From NCBI GenBank assembly GCA_027625915.1, contig JANTQA010000045.1, positions 3,100,001-3,164,000 of the forward strand: a DNA stretch of 64,000 bases. Reading direction: 5' to 3'. Of the stretch, positions 24,460 to 36,074 are shown one piece after another. Made by a program: the position numbers and the translations under genes. Under the pieces are notes generated by a model, which had not been told where the DNA came from, did not search any database, and saw nothing but the letters and a program-made list of their open reading frames with translations. Positions within the stretch are counted from its first letter, which is position 1, and every line of letters begins with the position of its first letter. Origin of the DNA: Anaeramoeba flamelloides (lineage: Eukaryota > Metamonada > Anaeramoebidae).

Positions 24460-25800
24460 CTTTAACAGATCTTGAAATTGAAAAACAGAATACCAAAAGT
24501 AAAAATAGTCAAACTTTCTTTAAATGTTATTTTCAAAAATGAATTATTGTTTTTAAAAGTTTGAGCCTTAATTCTTATTTTTCAAAAAGTTCGAAAATTT
24601 TTTGATTTTTGAATTATTTCAAAAAAATTATTTTCTTTAAGGGGCTATTAAACATACAAATAATCTTTTAGAAAATTTAATAGAAAATCCAAATATTTTT
24701 TACAGCATCTTGAAACTTAAAAAAAAAGTAAAAATCTGATTACTACAATAGCAAACTTGCTTTTAAAACCATTTCCCAGAAATGAATTATTATTTTTAAA
24801 ATTTTGATCAATTTTTCTCATTTTTATAAAGAGTACAAAATTTCACTTATTTCTGGACTATTAGGAAAAAAAAATTATTTTCTTTGAAAGAAGAAAGAAA
24901 TCTTAATATCTATGAATGAAGTGTAAAAAAACATTTTACCAATGAAACTACTAATTATAAAATAGCTTTGTATAAAAAATCTACTTAATTCCAAAAAAAT
25001 TTCAATAATTATTTTAAACTCGATAAAATTATATAATTTTTTGATTCAAAGAACAGTTAAAATCAATTTTTTCTTTTTATAAACTAAAAAAAATACAAGA
25101 TTAAACCAAAGTATCAAATTAAAAATTCTCCCAAAATGCTTTTTCAAAACAGAAAAATTCTACACAAATCCTAAATACAGTCAGTTTCACTTTTAAGGTA
25201 CAAACTTCAACCAAAATTAAGACATAATAAAAATCTTGAATTAAGGTACAAAATCCAAATTCTAGTTAAATAATTTGTGTAAAAAAAATTCAAATTGTGT
25301 GCCTTAATTTGAGCTTTTTTTGTGCCTTAAATTTCGTTGAAATTTTATGCCTTAAATTTGAAACTGACTGTAAATATGTTTGAGTTTTATTATCTCTCAT
25401 GAATAATTATTCTATAATCTTAATTATTTCAGTTGATAAGAAATAATTCAAGATATTAAAAACCAACAATATGATATAATTCCAATTTAAAATTTTTAAA
25501 TATTTTCAAATAGCAAAATTAATTCAAATTAATAATTCGAAATAACAAAATTATTATATCTTACTAAATAACCAATACAAATAATTTGAATTCGTTATTT
25601 TTATTCAGAATTATTAATAAAAATTTATTACTGAGTCTTTTACATTTCAAGTAGATGGATTTATTATTGAAAAAAAAAAAAAGAGGTCATTTTTTTCTGA
25701 TCTTTGAGTATTCAATATTTGATTTATTGTTTCTTTTATTTTTAAAATAAGATTAAAGTTTCAATATTATTTGTTCACTTACAAACCTGAAATTAACAAA
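24460..25800. repeat. Dispersed repeat A, copy 1
   Basis: It shares blocks such as AATGAATTATTGTTTTTAAAA, then TTATTTTCTTT, and near its end TTTTTAAAATAAGA with ATTATTTGTT, in the same order as 32130-33070 and partly 52260-52870. The first ~180 bp occur twice in tandem (24461 and 24709). The MITE at 25178-25370 is inserted in it. Confidence 0.55.
25178..25370. mobile_element. Tc1/mariner-type MITE, complete
   Basis: A 193-bp element starts CAGTCAGTTTCACTTTTAAG and ends CTTAAATTTGAAACTGACTG, flanked on both sides by TA (25176-25177, 25371-25372). CAGT ends and a TA target duplication are the Tc1/mariner signature. It carries no gene, so it would have needed a transposase in trans. An interrupted relative lies at 4652-~5785. 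Confidence 0.85.
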
Positions 25801-25879
25801 TGTTAGATTTTAATAAAATAAAACTGTTTACAAATTATTCCTTTTTTTCCTACTATGGAAACATGAAATTGAATTTGAC

Positions 25880-26650
25880 GTTATAAACAAAATTATTACT
25901 TTGCTTTAAATTTCCTTACTTGTTAACAATGTTTGTTTATTATATAACCAAACTTTCAGGTTTTAAAAATTTTTAATATATTTGTATTTATTTTTGTTAG
26001 TATAACCACCTTTTTTATGAGTCTTTAGTCAAGAAAAAAATGTATATTTTTGATAAAAATTTTTAAATCAATTAACCAATGAATTTTAGTTAATTTCAAC
26101 TTTAGGATATTTTTTTTTTTAGGTAATAACGAATAGTCATGAAAATACTCTACTTATCTAATAATTCTGAAATAAGGAAAAAAAAAAAAAACTGGTGATA
26201 AATATTCCATTTCCTTGTTTTTTTTTTTTTTACTTTTTAAAATAAACCGAAAATTTCTTAAATTTTCAGTTTATTTTAATTTCTAAAAAAAACCTTTTGG
26301 AACAATCAAAAAAAAATTATTTTTTCCAATTTAAAAGAATCAACAAATAATTCTTTAATTGTCCAAAAAATTGATTCCCTATTTGAAATATATTCATTAA
26401 ATTTAAAATACTTTTAAAATATAATAAAATAGCATCTTCACTGTGAATAAAAAATTTTTTTACAAGTAATACTATTAAACTGAAAAAAAATCTTAATAGA
26501 ACCTGGAAATCTGGATTTATCAACCCAAATTGAAAAATATCTTTAAAAATAATTTTTGATTAAAGATCTCTTATTAACCAATAATGTTTATTATATTAGA
26601 AGTTATGAAAAAGTGAAAAAGTATCAAATATTTAATTTTTTTTTCGAAAA
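25880..26650. repeat. Dispersed repeat C, copy 1
   Basis: It parallels 43680-44700 and 63420-64000. Shared blocks: a TATTTATTTTTGTTRGTA line, GATATTTTTTTTT..AATAAC, TTCCCTATTTGAAA, AAAATACTTTTRAAA, and ATCWCTTATTAACCAAT in the same order. No frame is conserved between copies. Confidence 0.6.
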
Positions 26651-27199
26651 ATTTTTTTAAATGATCTGTTTTCTTACCCAAAAATAGATAAAAAGTTTTT
26701 TCGCTAATTAATGAAAATAAAAATAAAAACTTTTTAGAATTATAATTGATTTATTCAAAGTTGCTATGCTGGTTATATTATCAAGTACCATTGGATCTTT
26801 GAGAAAATGAGTTCTCAATTCGATTTGGGTAAATAAATAAAACAGTTTAACAAAGCACAAAAAGATTTGACAATATAGAACAGTATTTTGATTGAAGAAA
26901 GTTTTTTTGTCTGAGAGAAATGGTTGTTTGAAATCACTGAATTTAATATTTTGATTAAAAACTGTGGGAGTGTGAATGTTGGGATTTGATTTGAAAAATA
27001 AAAAAGGGAAAGTTGCAACCTCAAAAGAATAAAAAAGATTAACAGATGGGTGTAATAATACCTATTAAAACTTACATAAACAAACTCTGTTTTTTAAAAC
27101 ATAAATATTTTTAACGAATAGATTTATTTTTCCAATTTCAATTATTGTAATTTTTTCTTTTAATTTTTTTTTCAAAATAAAAGCCTAAACCTATCTGTT

Positions 27200-28000
27200 A
27201 TGACAAACATTGAATCATTTTTTGGATGGAAACCTGAAGAGTTTGTTGATGACATAGCTAATGCAACAAGTGATTTTCTTTGTGATGGAGTTGACGCAAT
27301 TGAAAATTGTTTGATCTCTGATGTTGGCTTGGGAGATAAAAAAGAAATCAAAAAAGGATGTGATTCGTTTCTAACGTACATGCAAAAAACAGTTGACAAA
27401 AACTTTGATCGCTTTGAGTTGTATATTCTTCGTAACATTTTCACCATGCCAACAAATTATGAAGAACTTGTAAAATTCGACCCCAAGATCAACCAACCCA
27501 ACAAAAAAAAAAAAAAAAAAAAGCTCAACTCTTTTAATTATAAAAATATTGAAAGCTCTTCTGATGAGTTTGATCGAACACCTAATTCCAAAGAAATGAA
27601 TTCAAAAATTTACCAGCTTGATCAAGACATTCAAAAACTGCAGGAAGAAATCCAAAGCCAGACTTTGAAAAATAGAGGCTTATTAAGGAAAAAAAACCAA
27701 TTAATAACAGGCATCGGGAATTTTAATCAAGGTTACAAACAAAACATTTCCAAACTACAAAGCGTACAATCGTCGTTTAATATTGGCTCTATTACTGAGT
27801 TAACAAATCAGATTTCTACAAATTATAAACAATTTCAAGAGATTGATCAAGCAATTAATAAAATGAAAATGGATGAGACAAAGGAAAAGAAAAATATCCC
27901 AAAAAATTATCATACCAAGTTCTTAGAAAATAGATCAACAACAAACGATATTAGCATTAATCAACTCACACATTTTAATAAGAAAATTTCTAAAAAATAA
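27200..28000 (+). CDS. MIS12: Mis12-like kinetochore protein
   Basis: Mis12 (Mtw1 in yeast) is the core of the MIND complex that joins the inner kinetochore to Ndc80 and Knl1. The 266-residue product opens with the family signature: FFGWKPEEFVDDIANATSD (7-25), then FLCDGVDAIENCL, a CDSFLTYMQKTVDKNFDRFE helix, and RNIFTMP ending the head near 84, as in the animal FFGFTP..CM..RIP pattern. A 7-8 Lys run follows at ~102. Then comes a coiled coil (~132-170: YQLDQDIQKLQEEIQ) and a helical tail. Length is right for the family (205-290). It is a single exon; the ATG at 27200 sits eight residues before the conserved FFG motif. No intron needed. Confidence 0.88.
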   Translation: MTNIESFFGWKPEEFVDDIANATSDFLCDGVDAIENCLISDVGLGDKKEIKKGCDSFLTYMQKTVDKNFDRFELYILRNIFTMPTNYEELVKFDPKINQPNKKKKKKKLNSFNYKNIESSSDEFDRTPNSKEMNSKIYQLDQDIQKLQEEIQSQTLKNRGLLRKKNQLITGIGNFNQGYKQNISKLQSVQSSFNIGSITELTNQISTNYKQFQEIDQAINKMKMDETKEKKNIPKNYHTKFLENRSTTNDISINQLTHFNKKISKK

Positions 28001-29485
28001 TTTTTTTATTTTATTTTTTACCTTTTAAAATGCTAAACTTCAACCAAAATTTCAATAAAGTGGGAGCATTAAAGCATTTTTAAAAATCAATTTCCATCAT
28101 TTGACTATTTTAGTAATTTCTAGAGAGCAAATATTTTAACAAAAACAGCTACCCTTTCATTTTAATCTCCTAATTCGAATATGGTTTTTAAATAGATTTA
28201 TATTTCCTCATTTCGATGTTTTTTTTTTTTTAATCATATTTTCAAGCCACTAATAAATAGAAGTTTACGTTGATTGTAAAAAAAAAAAAAACAGAAATCA
28301 AGCACATCATTTTTAATTCTAACTAAATTATTCAGTGACAAAATAAAAATAGCCAACCTAAAAGGTTAAATACTGCTATTTTAAACAGATTGAAAAAAAA
28401 AAAAAAATGCAAAAAATACTCAATATGAGTGGGCTTTGTTTTACATTAATATATTTATTTATCTTTTCATTTATTATATATCAAAAATACATACATTACT
28501 ACAAAACTTTATTGCAACTAGCTTTTCCTTTGTGAAAAAACATCGGAAACTTATTTTCTTTTTTTAACAAATCAATAAGATAAAAGAAAGCAATCGAAAA
28601 AATAATTTTTAATTATTTTTATTTTTTCTTTTTGTTTACATTTTTGTTTTTATTTGATCACTTTAGGGTCGGAAACAATAATAAAAAAAGGGATTTTTGT
28701 GTTTTTTTTTACAATATTTTTTATTTTATTTTTTTTAATTATTCGTATTATGCAATTGTATTAAAAAAATTCTGGTTTTTAATTTTCTATGCATCTACTT
28801 CAAGGCACAAAGAAATCTATAAAAATCACAAACAAAAAAAAATAAAAAAAAATCATTTTTATGGTTAAGGGATTAGAGATAACTACTTTCCTCTGAAAAA
28901 TTATTTTTGTCAAAAAAAATTTCTTCAAATAGTGAAAACCAATTTCTATTTGTGCAGATTTTGTCATTTTTGAAAATTTTAATTTTTTCAACATTACTGA
29001 AACAAGAGTTTTTTGAGGGGTATGGGATAATGTAACTTTGATACCAAAATATCATTAATGGCTCAATTTGTGATAAGAATTTATTAAAGTTGAATTTTTA
29101 ATTTTTCCATTTTTTTGGAACAGTTTTTATATTATTAAATTTTTTTTTCTATAAAAAAATAATGTTAAATATAGAAAGGGGTTATTATGAATAGTTGAAA
29201 TTATCAACAAACGTATTGATAAAATAGTAATTCTAGATTTTTTAGTTTCAACATTTTTTTTCTTTTTGAAGACCAAAAATGAACGATCACCTTTTAAAAT
29301 AAACTTGTTGAAATCTACAATAAAAAAAAAAAAAGTTATTCGTATTTATTTTACAAGATTAGTTTTCTTTATCTTCTTAATTTTGGTAAATATAAACAAG
29401 GGTTTGCTTTGAATTGCTTGCTATATTCATATTTATTATTATTGAAGTAAATATTTTTTTTTAGAAATTCCAACAAATACTTCTA

Positions 29486-29530
29486 ATATGTCCTTTATAA
29501 AATTAAACACTATTTTTTTCTGATTAATAT
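29486..29530 (+). mobile_element. 575-bp MITE family F, end fragment
   Basis: It repeats the first ~45 bp of the MITE (ATATGTCCTTTATAAAATTA...) and also the ~22 bp upstream of copy 2 (AAATTCCAACAAATAC). It is therefore a local duplication of the copy 2 left junction, 281 bp away. Confidence 0.65.
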
Positions 29531-29767
29531 GTTCATAAAAATTCTTGTTTCAAATATTGTGAACATAAAAACTAAAAAAAAAGAATAATTATTCAAAAAT
29601 AAAATTAAACAGATGTAATTGGGATTAAATAAAAAAAATTAAATATTTTCAACCCCCAGAAAAATTTAATATGGTTAAAAATTAATTCAGAATACATTGT
29701 TAATTATTATGGTTTTTTCATTTTGATAGAAAATATTTTTTTTTTGAAATTCCAACAAATACCTCTA

Positions 29768-30340
29768 ATATGTCCTTTATAAAATTAAGCACTATTTTTT
29801 TCTGATTAATATTTTTCGAAATTTAAGTTTATTACTTGATTAAATTAACCACATGAATAAATTTTTTTAGAATAAAAACACTCTCAACTTTTGAATATCA
29901 AAATATTTTTTGAAATTAGTGTGCACTTTTTTATTTTTTTTTGAAAAATTGGGGTTGAGAAAAGTTTGAAATCAAAGAATAAGTTAATATATTATATTAG
30001 AATACTTTTCCAGAGAGTTTATCTTATTAGTTGAACTTTTTTTTATTTTTACCATTTAAAACTAAAAAAACATTTGAAGACCAAATTAGTCCCTTCTGAG
30101 AAAAGAAAATTCCCATAATTTAGAATTTTTTTTAAAAATGAGTTAAGACAAGATATTGTATCTCAAAATATACATAATTTCAAGTGTGAATTTAAGGTTT
30201 TTGGCAAAAAATGTTTTCAAGAAAAAGTTAAATTGAAATTTTATTTATTTTTATTTTATCATTTTGTTTTTTTAATTGTATTAATGGAAGGTATTTAATC
30301 AGTTTTCCATTTTTGTGTTTTTTCGTTCGTAGGGGCATAT
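29768..30340 (+). mobile_element. 575-bp MITE family F, copy 2
   Basis: 573 bp, from ATATGTCCTTTATAAAATT to CGTAGGGGCATAT, matching copies 1 and 3 along the whole length. Shared internal blocks include GTGCACTTTTTTATTTTTTTT, AAATTGGGGTTGAGAA and CCAGAGAGTTTATCTTA. Non-coding. Confidence 0.8.
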
Positions 30341-30559
30341 ATCTATTCTAAAAAAAACAGAAATTCAATAAATTTCTATTTTCTGAAAACAAAAACAATA
30401 GGTAAATTAATTATTTGAAAATTGGTTTTGAAAATTCATCACGGGTGTTCTTTCTTTATAAATAAACAGTAATTTGTTTATCTAATTAATTTTACAAAGA
30501 AAGGTTATCCCATTCAGAATTAAAAATAAAAATCAATGAAGAAGAAGGAATTTGATCAA

Positions 30560-31110
30560 ATGATTTATGTATAATAAACTAAATTCTAAAATTTTTGACA
30601 ACGTTTAAACAGTTGAAAGAACATCGATTCTGCACTTTAAATTTAATTTGGAAAGAATTTTGATTTTACAAATTATTTCATTTTTTGTCTTTTTTGTTTT
30701 GTTTTCATTTCCTTTTTTGTAGTTACATAATTTGTTTGGTTAGATCTGAAAATTTTTTTCAATGGTTGATAGAAAGTTAGTGTTGAGTTTGTTAAATTGG
30801 AAAACCACATACAATTGGTAGATGATATCTTAACATTTGATTGATCAACAATTGTTGGTGAAATTTCAACAAATTTACTAATATATTTTTTTTTCTGTTC
30901 ATTCCGTTATTTTGGGCACACCTGTTTTTATTTTTGGGTTTTATATTTTTTTTCTTTTATTCGGATTAAAATGATTACTTATTAAAACATTAATATTTGG
31001 TAACTTAAATTTGGTTTTATATTATGTTTGGAAAAATATAATAAATTGGGTTTTTTTTTTTTGCCTATTTTTTTATTTTGGGTGTATCCAAATTTTTGGA
31101 ATGAGGTTTA
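30560..31110. repeat. Dispersed repeat B, copy 2
   Basis: This is the counterpart of 3040-3600. It lies between two inverted copies of the ~575-bp MITE (29768-30340 and 31321-31897). The first copy of repeat B has no such flanks, so repeat B is a separate family and not the MITE's own interior. Confidence 0.7.
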
Positions 31111-31320
31111 TTATGAATAATTTTTTTTTTTATTTAACAATAATATTATTTATTTTGGATTTCTTTTCAAAAATAATGTGAAATGTTTAATATTATAGAT
31201 ATTATAGGTGTCACAATTATGAAAACGTTCATTTATTTTAGTTAAAGAACTAATTTGAATTATTCAATTTTTAATCAAACAGGGTACTCAAAAATACAAA
31301 AATAGTTATTTATCCAATTA

Positions 31321-31897
31321 ATATGTCCCTACGACCAAAAAAAAACTAAAAATGGAAAACTGATTAAATACCTTCCATTAATACAATTAAAAAAACAAAA
31401 TGAAAAAATAAAAATAAATAAAATTTCAATTTAACTTTTTCTTGAAAACATTTTTTACCAAAATCATTCAATTCACACTTGAAATTATGTATATTTTTAG
31501 ATTCAATATCTTGTTTTAACTCATTTACTAAAACAAATTCTAAATTATGGGAATTTTCTTTTCACAAAAGGCACTAATTTGATCCTCAAATGTTTTTTTT
31601 AGTTTTAAATGGTAAAAATAAAAAAAAGTTAAACTAAAAGGATAAACTTTCTGGAAAAGCATTCTAATATAATATATTAACTTATTCTTTGATTTCAAAC
31701 TTTTCTCAACCCCAATTTTTCAAAACAAAATAAAAAAGTGCACATTAATTTCAAAAAATATTTTCGATATTCAAAAGTTTCGAGTGTTTTTATTCTAAAA
31801 AAATTTATACCAGTGGTTAATTGAATTAAGTTATAAACTTAATTTTGAAAAATATTAATCAGAAAAAAAATAGTGCTTAATTTTATTAAGGACATAT
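31321..31897 (-). mobile_element. 575-bp MITE family F, copy 3, inverted
   Basis: 577 bp in reverse orientation, from ATATGTCCCTACGACC to TTATTAAGGACATAT. It is flanked by ATTA on both sides (31317-31320 and 31898-31901), a probable 4-bp target duplication. Together with copy 2 it forms a 2.1 kb inverted pair around repeat B. Confidence 0.8.
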
Positions 31898-32129
31898 ATT
31901 AGTATTATTAAATTTTATTAATTTTTTCCTTTCCAAATTAAAAAAAAATTAAATTAGAAGTTCAATTTTCAAATTCCCAATTATATCGGAATTTATAGAA
32001 AAAATCTAATGAATAAAATGAAATCTTTTAATAATCGTTTTTATGTTGTTTTATTCAATATAGAAAGGGTAATTTATTATGAGAATAGCATTGTAAAAAA
32101 ATCTCAAACCTAATTTAATAATAAATTCT

Positions 32130-33070
32130 CAAAAAATATTTACTGAAGGATAAAGGTATAAAATGTATTAAAAATCCCAATACCAAATTGTTTGGCTTAC
32201 TTTTGGTGTTATTTCCAGAAATGAATTATTGTTTTTAAAAGTTTGTTCTCATTTTTATTATTTTTGAAACGTTCAAAATCTAAAATATTTTCGAATTATT
32301 TCAAAATAAAAAAATATTTTCTTTAACAGTGAAGTAAAAAATAATATTACATGTATGAGGGGGTATATCAAAAATATACTTGGAAGGTGAATAGATTACA
32401 TTGTAAAATGAATCTTTATAAAAAATTTCCCTAATTTCAAAAAAAAAAACAAAATGATTATCTTAATGGCGAAGAAAATATAATTTCTTTTTTAAAAGTG
32501 GATTTAAAATCAATTTTTTTATTCCATTTAATCAAAAAAATTTGTTAAAAAATAAACAAATCATTAAATGACAAATAATTCCCAAATTCTTTTTCAAAGG
32601 TCGGGAAATTCAACTTAGCTCATAGAGAAATAACTTTTTGTTTTGCCTATTTTTATTCAATAATTAATAACCCAATCTTAATTTTTTTTTTTCAATAGTT
32701 TATTAACAATGCAAATATTAAATGTATCTATATGTTTAACAATGCTTTCTCAATTATTTAAAGGTTTTCATATAAATAAAACAACTATATATTAATAATT
32801 TGGAAAATAAAAAATAATAATAAATATTATCAAAAAGTTTATTTAAAAGATAAAAATTGATAGAATGGTTTCTACTCGTGAGTATTTGGAAAAAAAATAG
32901 TACCTATCCTTTTTAATTTCAAGATATTTAATAAATCTTTGTGATTAAAATAAATTGAATTTTTTTTTTAGATATTCAAGGATTCAATACTTAATTTATT
33001 TTTCTTGTATTTTTAAAATAAGAAAAAAGTCGCAAGGTTATTTGTTTGTATGGGTTATCATAAATTACGA
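32130..33070. repeat. Dispersed repeat A, copy 2
   Basis: Same order of blocks as 24460-25800 without the MITE: AATGAATTATTGTTTTTAAA near 32220, TTCGAATTATTTCAAAA, and the closing TTTTTAAAATAAGAAAAAAG near 33012. No coding potential. Confidence 0.55.
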
Positions 33071-33656
33071 AAAGTGAGGCTCAAAAAAATAGAAATCTTT
33101 TATAAAATTTTTCTTACATTTCTGGTTCCCAACGACCAAAACAAAAACACATGTACATAAAGTGAAGTCTTAATATTTTAAGTTTTTTAAATAAATTTGT
33201 TATTTTTTCAAAAACTATATGTAAAAGAATAAAAATGGTTGGGTTTGTTTTTTTTTCTGATTTCTGAAAATTATTTTCGATTTTTTAATTTCTGTTTCAA
33301 CCCCAAACTTTTTCATCCTATCATTAAATCGAATTTTTTGCTCTTAGAATCCCCAATTTCACTGACATAAAACCTCCACGGTCTGGGTGCATTGGAAAAT
33401 TTTTATAGTTTTTGGAAAAATGGCAAATTTAGTAAAAAAACTTATAATATTAAGATGTCGCTTTTTAAACAGGTGAAGTAATCAAAACTTATGACTGACA
33501 ATTTAATTGGGAAAAATTAACTCTTTTAAAAATGACAATTCATTATTCAAAAATCTTTTAATGGGTTGTGTGTCATGATTTTATTCGATTTTTTGTGTTA
33601 ATTATTACCCTATTACCTTGGGGAAAATTTGTTAATAAGAGTTATTAGTCCCTTAA

Positions 33657-34962
33657 GGTTTACAATCCATGAAATTTTCAAAAAGATTATCTTGTGTAGG
33701 GTGTAGTGAGTTGTTAATTTGGTTCTTATCTGATCGATATTGTGCTTGGTATGGATTTTAATAGTGGTTCACAATGACAATTTTTGACTATTTATTTTTT
33801 TTTTTTTCCAAAATCCAAATTGAAGAGTGTAAGGTTAATAGATTGGTTGGCGTTCAAGAATAAATTTAGATTTTTGGGCTGTAGAAAATAATCTTGATTT
33901 ACTTTTTAGTCAATTAACTAACAGAAAAAAAATTTTTTTTTAAAAGCTCCCAATAAAATCAAACCTAATAAAAATTTCCAATCAATAACCCACGAACCAC
34001 ATTTTTTAATAACTTAAGTCCCAGCCAATTAATCTTCAGAGGTTAGAGTCACCATAGATTTCCTAATTATCAATGTATGATGTAATTGGGTGAAAATGAT
34101 ATTAGTACGCCATAGTTCAAATATCTCTAAAAAATCTATTATAAATCTTATTGCACAATAAATTATTACCTTTTTTTACTAAGGATCACTATTAAAAAAA
34201 TTTCACTTTGAAATTATTTTCTTTAATTCCTTTTCCAAATCGAAAAAAAAGAAACCCAAAATACGGTATTCTGGTATTTAAAAATTTAGATTTAGAACTT
34301 CCAAAAGTAACTATTTTTATAATTTTTGGATTTCATAGATTAACCCAATAATCATCAACATAAAAGTACAAAGGCTGGTTAATTTTGTTTGTTTTTAATA
34401 AAGATTCTTGTATTATCAATATATTTCCATGATTTGAGAAATAATTAGTCAAAAAAATTTATTGGTTAATTATTCAATTTTTAAAAAAAAAACAAATTTT
34501 TTAGTAACTAATCTACATTTCGCCAAAAATTTAAGAAGGATATTTTCTGGCTTTGTAGTCTGAATATTGATAATTCAACCTTTAAATTTGTAGTGAAGTG
34601 CAGATTTTATTCTGAAATTGCTGGGTTTTTTACTAATATCTGGATCATTTTTAATTGATGAGATCAACAAATATTACTACTTAACTAATCGATTTTTTAG
34701 AGACATTTGAACCATGTAACACTAATGTGGTTAGGCCCAATATCAACATACTTTGATCCTAGGCTTCTCCTTGGTAGACGCTAATCCCTTAAACTCTTCA
34801 ATTCAGATTTCAGAAAAAAAAAAATAAATTGTCAAAAATTGTCATTTTGAACCACTATTAAAATCCATACCAAGCACAATATCGATCAGATAAGAACCAA
34901 ATTAACAACTTACTACACCCTACACAAGATAATCTTTTTTCAAATTTCATGGATTGTAAACC
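33657..34962. mobile_element. TTAA-flanked fold-back DNA element
   Basis: Long terminal inverted repeats of ~135 bp (33657-33790 and 34829-34962) start GGTTTACAATCCATGAAATTT and are about 90% identical by eye. TTAA flanks both ends (33653-33656, 34963-34966). The ~1.04 kb interior has no transposase frame. It includes a block (34640-34795) also found at 54325-54475. A non-autonomous element of a TTAA-targeting family is the simplest reading. Confidence 0.7.
34640..34795. repeat. Repeat G, copy inside fold-back element
   Basis: Shares with 54325-54475 the blocks ATCATTTTTAATTGAT, CAACATACTTTRATYCTAGG and CTTCTCYKBGGTAGASGYTAATCCCT. The GC-richer core is the best conserved part. Confidence 0.6.
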
Positions 34963-36074
34963 TTAAAACCAACATTTTTTCTTCAAAAAGATTTAGTAAG
35001 TTTCAGAGCAACAACCAAAATTCGGAATAACAAAAGTTAACCATACACAAATCATATTTTTTCATCTGACCATTACTATTGATACTCGTGTTTGAATAAT
35101 AAAAAGTTAACAAATATTCACTCCATTTTCTGGATTTTTCTGAACCAAGAAACTTTCTTAGAAATAGATTGCCAATTTGTGATCGATCTCTTTTTTATTT
35201 GATTGATCCTTTTGTTGTGGATATATTGCTGTACATCTTGTGAACCAGTGAATCCTAAATTGCTCAGAGTGTCGTAGGTTTAAGAATTGAAAAAATGATA
35301 ATCAGTTGCAATTTTGTCTCATTTGAATTTCAAGAGTCTAATTGAAATAAAAAAAAATTTTTCATACTTTTCGCAATACTTATAATAATTTCCAACTCAA
35401 AACACAAATCATCAATTCGGTAAGTTCTTCAATAGTAATGAGATTTCAAAATTAGAAATAGAAAAATTTGTTAACTTATTTTAATTCCTTTTCTTCAAAA
35501 AAAAAGAAGAAAAGTAGGAAATTATTTCTTCTGCTAAAAGAAAAGAAAAGGATTTATTTGAATAGTAAAATTAAAAGTTGAAAATAATTGTTGTTTCTCG
35601 AAATGAGTTTTAAAAGATTATAGTTGCAATTCATAAAGAATATTTGAAAAGTAAAAAAACTCAAAAAAAAGCAAATACCCAAATTTCGAATAGGATTTTT
35701 CAAAAAGTATCAAAACGGTCAAAAAGAAAAACACAAGAACGAACTACCACGAAAATGAAAAACTTGTAAAAAAGAAGAAAAGAAAATTTTTTTACAAGAA
35801 ATAAAAAAAAAAAGAAAAATTCCAAAGTCTACTCAAAGTAGTCTCTCATCGAAGTGACCAATCTCAAATTCAAAAAAAAGTTTCCAGTTAAGTAATTATT
35901 CAACCAAAAATGTAATAAAAAAAAATCCATCCTTGGTCTCATAAAAGAGTCTCACAGAACAATGTACTATTCTAAATAATTTAAGAACCAAGATAACTGA
36001 CTCAATAAAAAAACTGAAAAAAAGAGAAACTGGAAAAATATTTATTTTATCCAACTATTTTTTTGTTGAGAATT

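Larger units (their letters stand above)
23985..27199. other. Spacer with dispersed repeats
   Basis: No gene seen. It is mostly repeat A (24460-25800) interrupted by a Tc1-type MITE (25178-25370), then repeat C (25880-26650). The final ~500 bp before the Mis12 gene show nothing specific. Confidence 0.6.
28001..36074. other. Eight-kilobase spacer rich in mobile element remnants
   Basis: No gene seen. It contains MITE F copies (29768-30340; 31321-31897), repeat B (30560-31110), repeat A (32130-33070) and a TTAA-flanked fold-back element (33657-34962). The last kilobase before the acyltransferase gene is purine-rich on the plus strand with no clear frame. Confidence 0.6.

Noticed and set aside
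34715-34800. Repeat G core as a tRNA-derived SINE
   Set aside because: No convincing A and B box spacing on either strand and no poly(A) or tandem tail.
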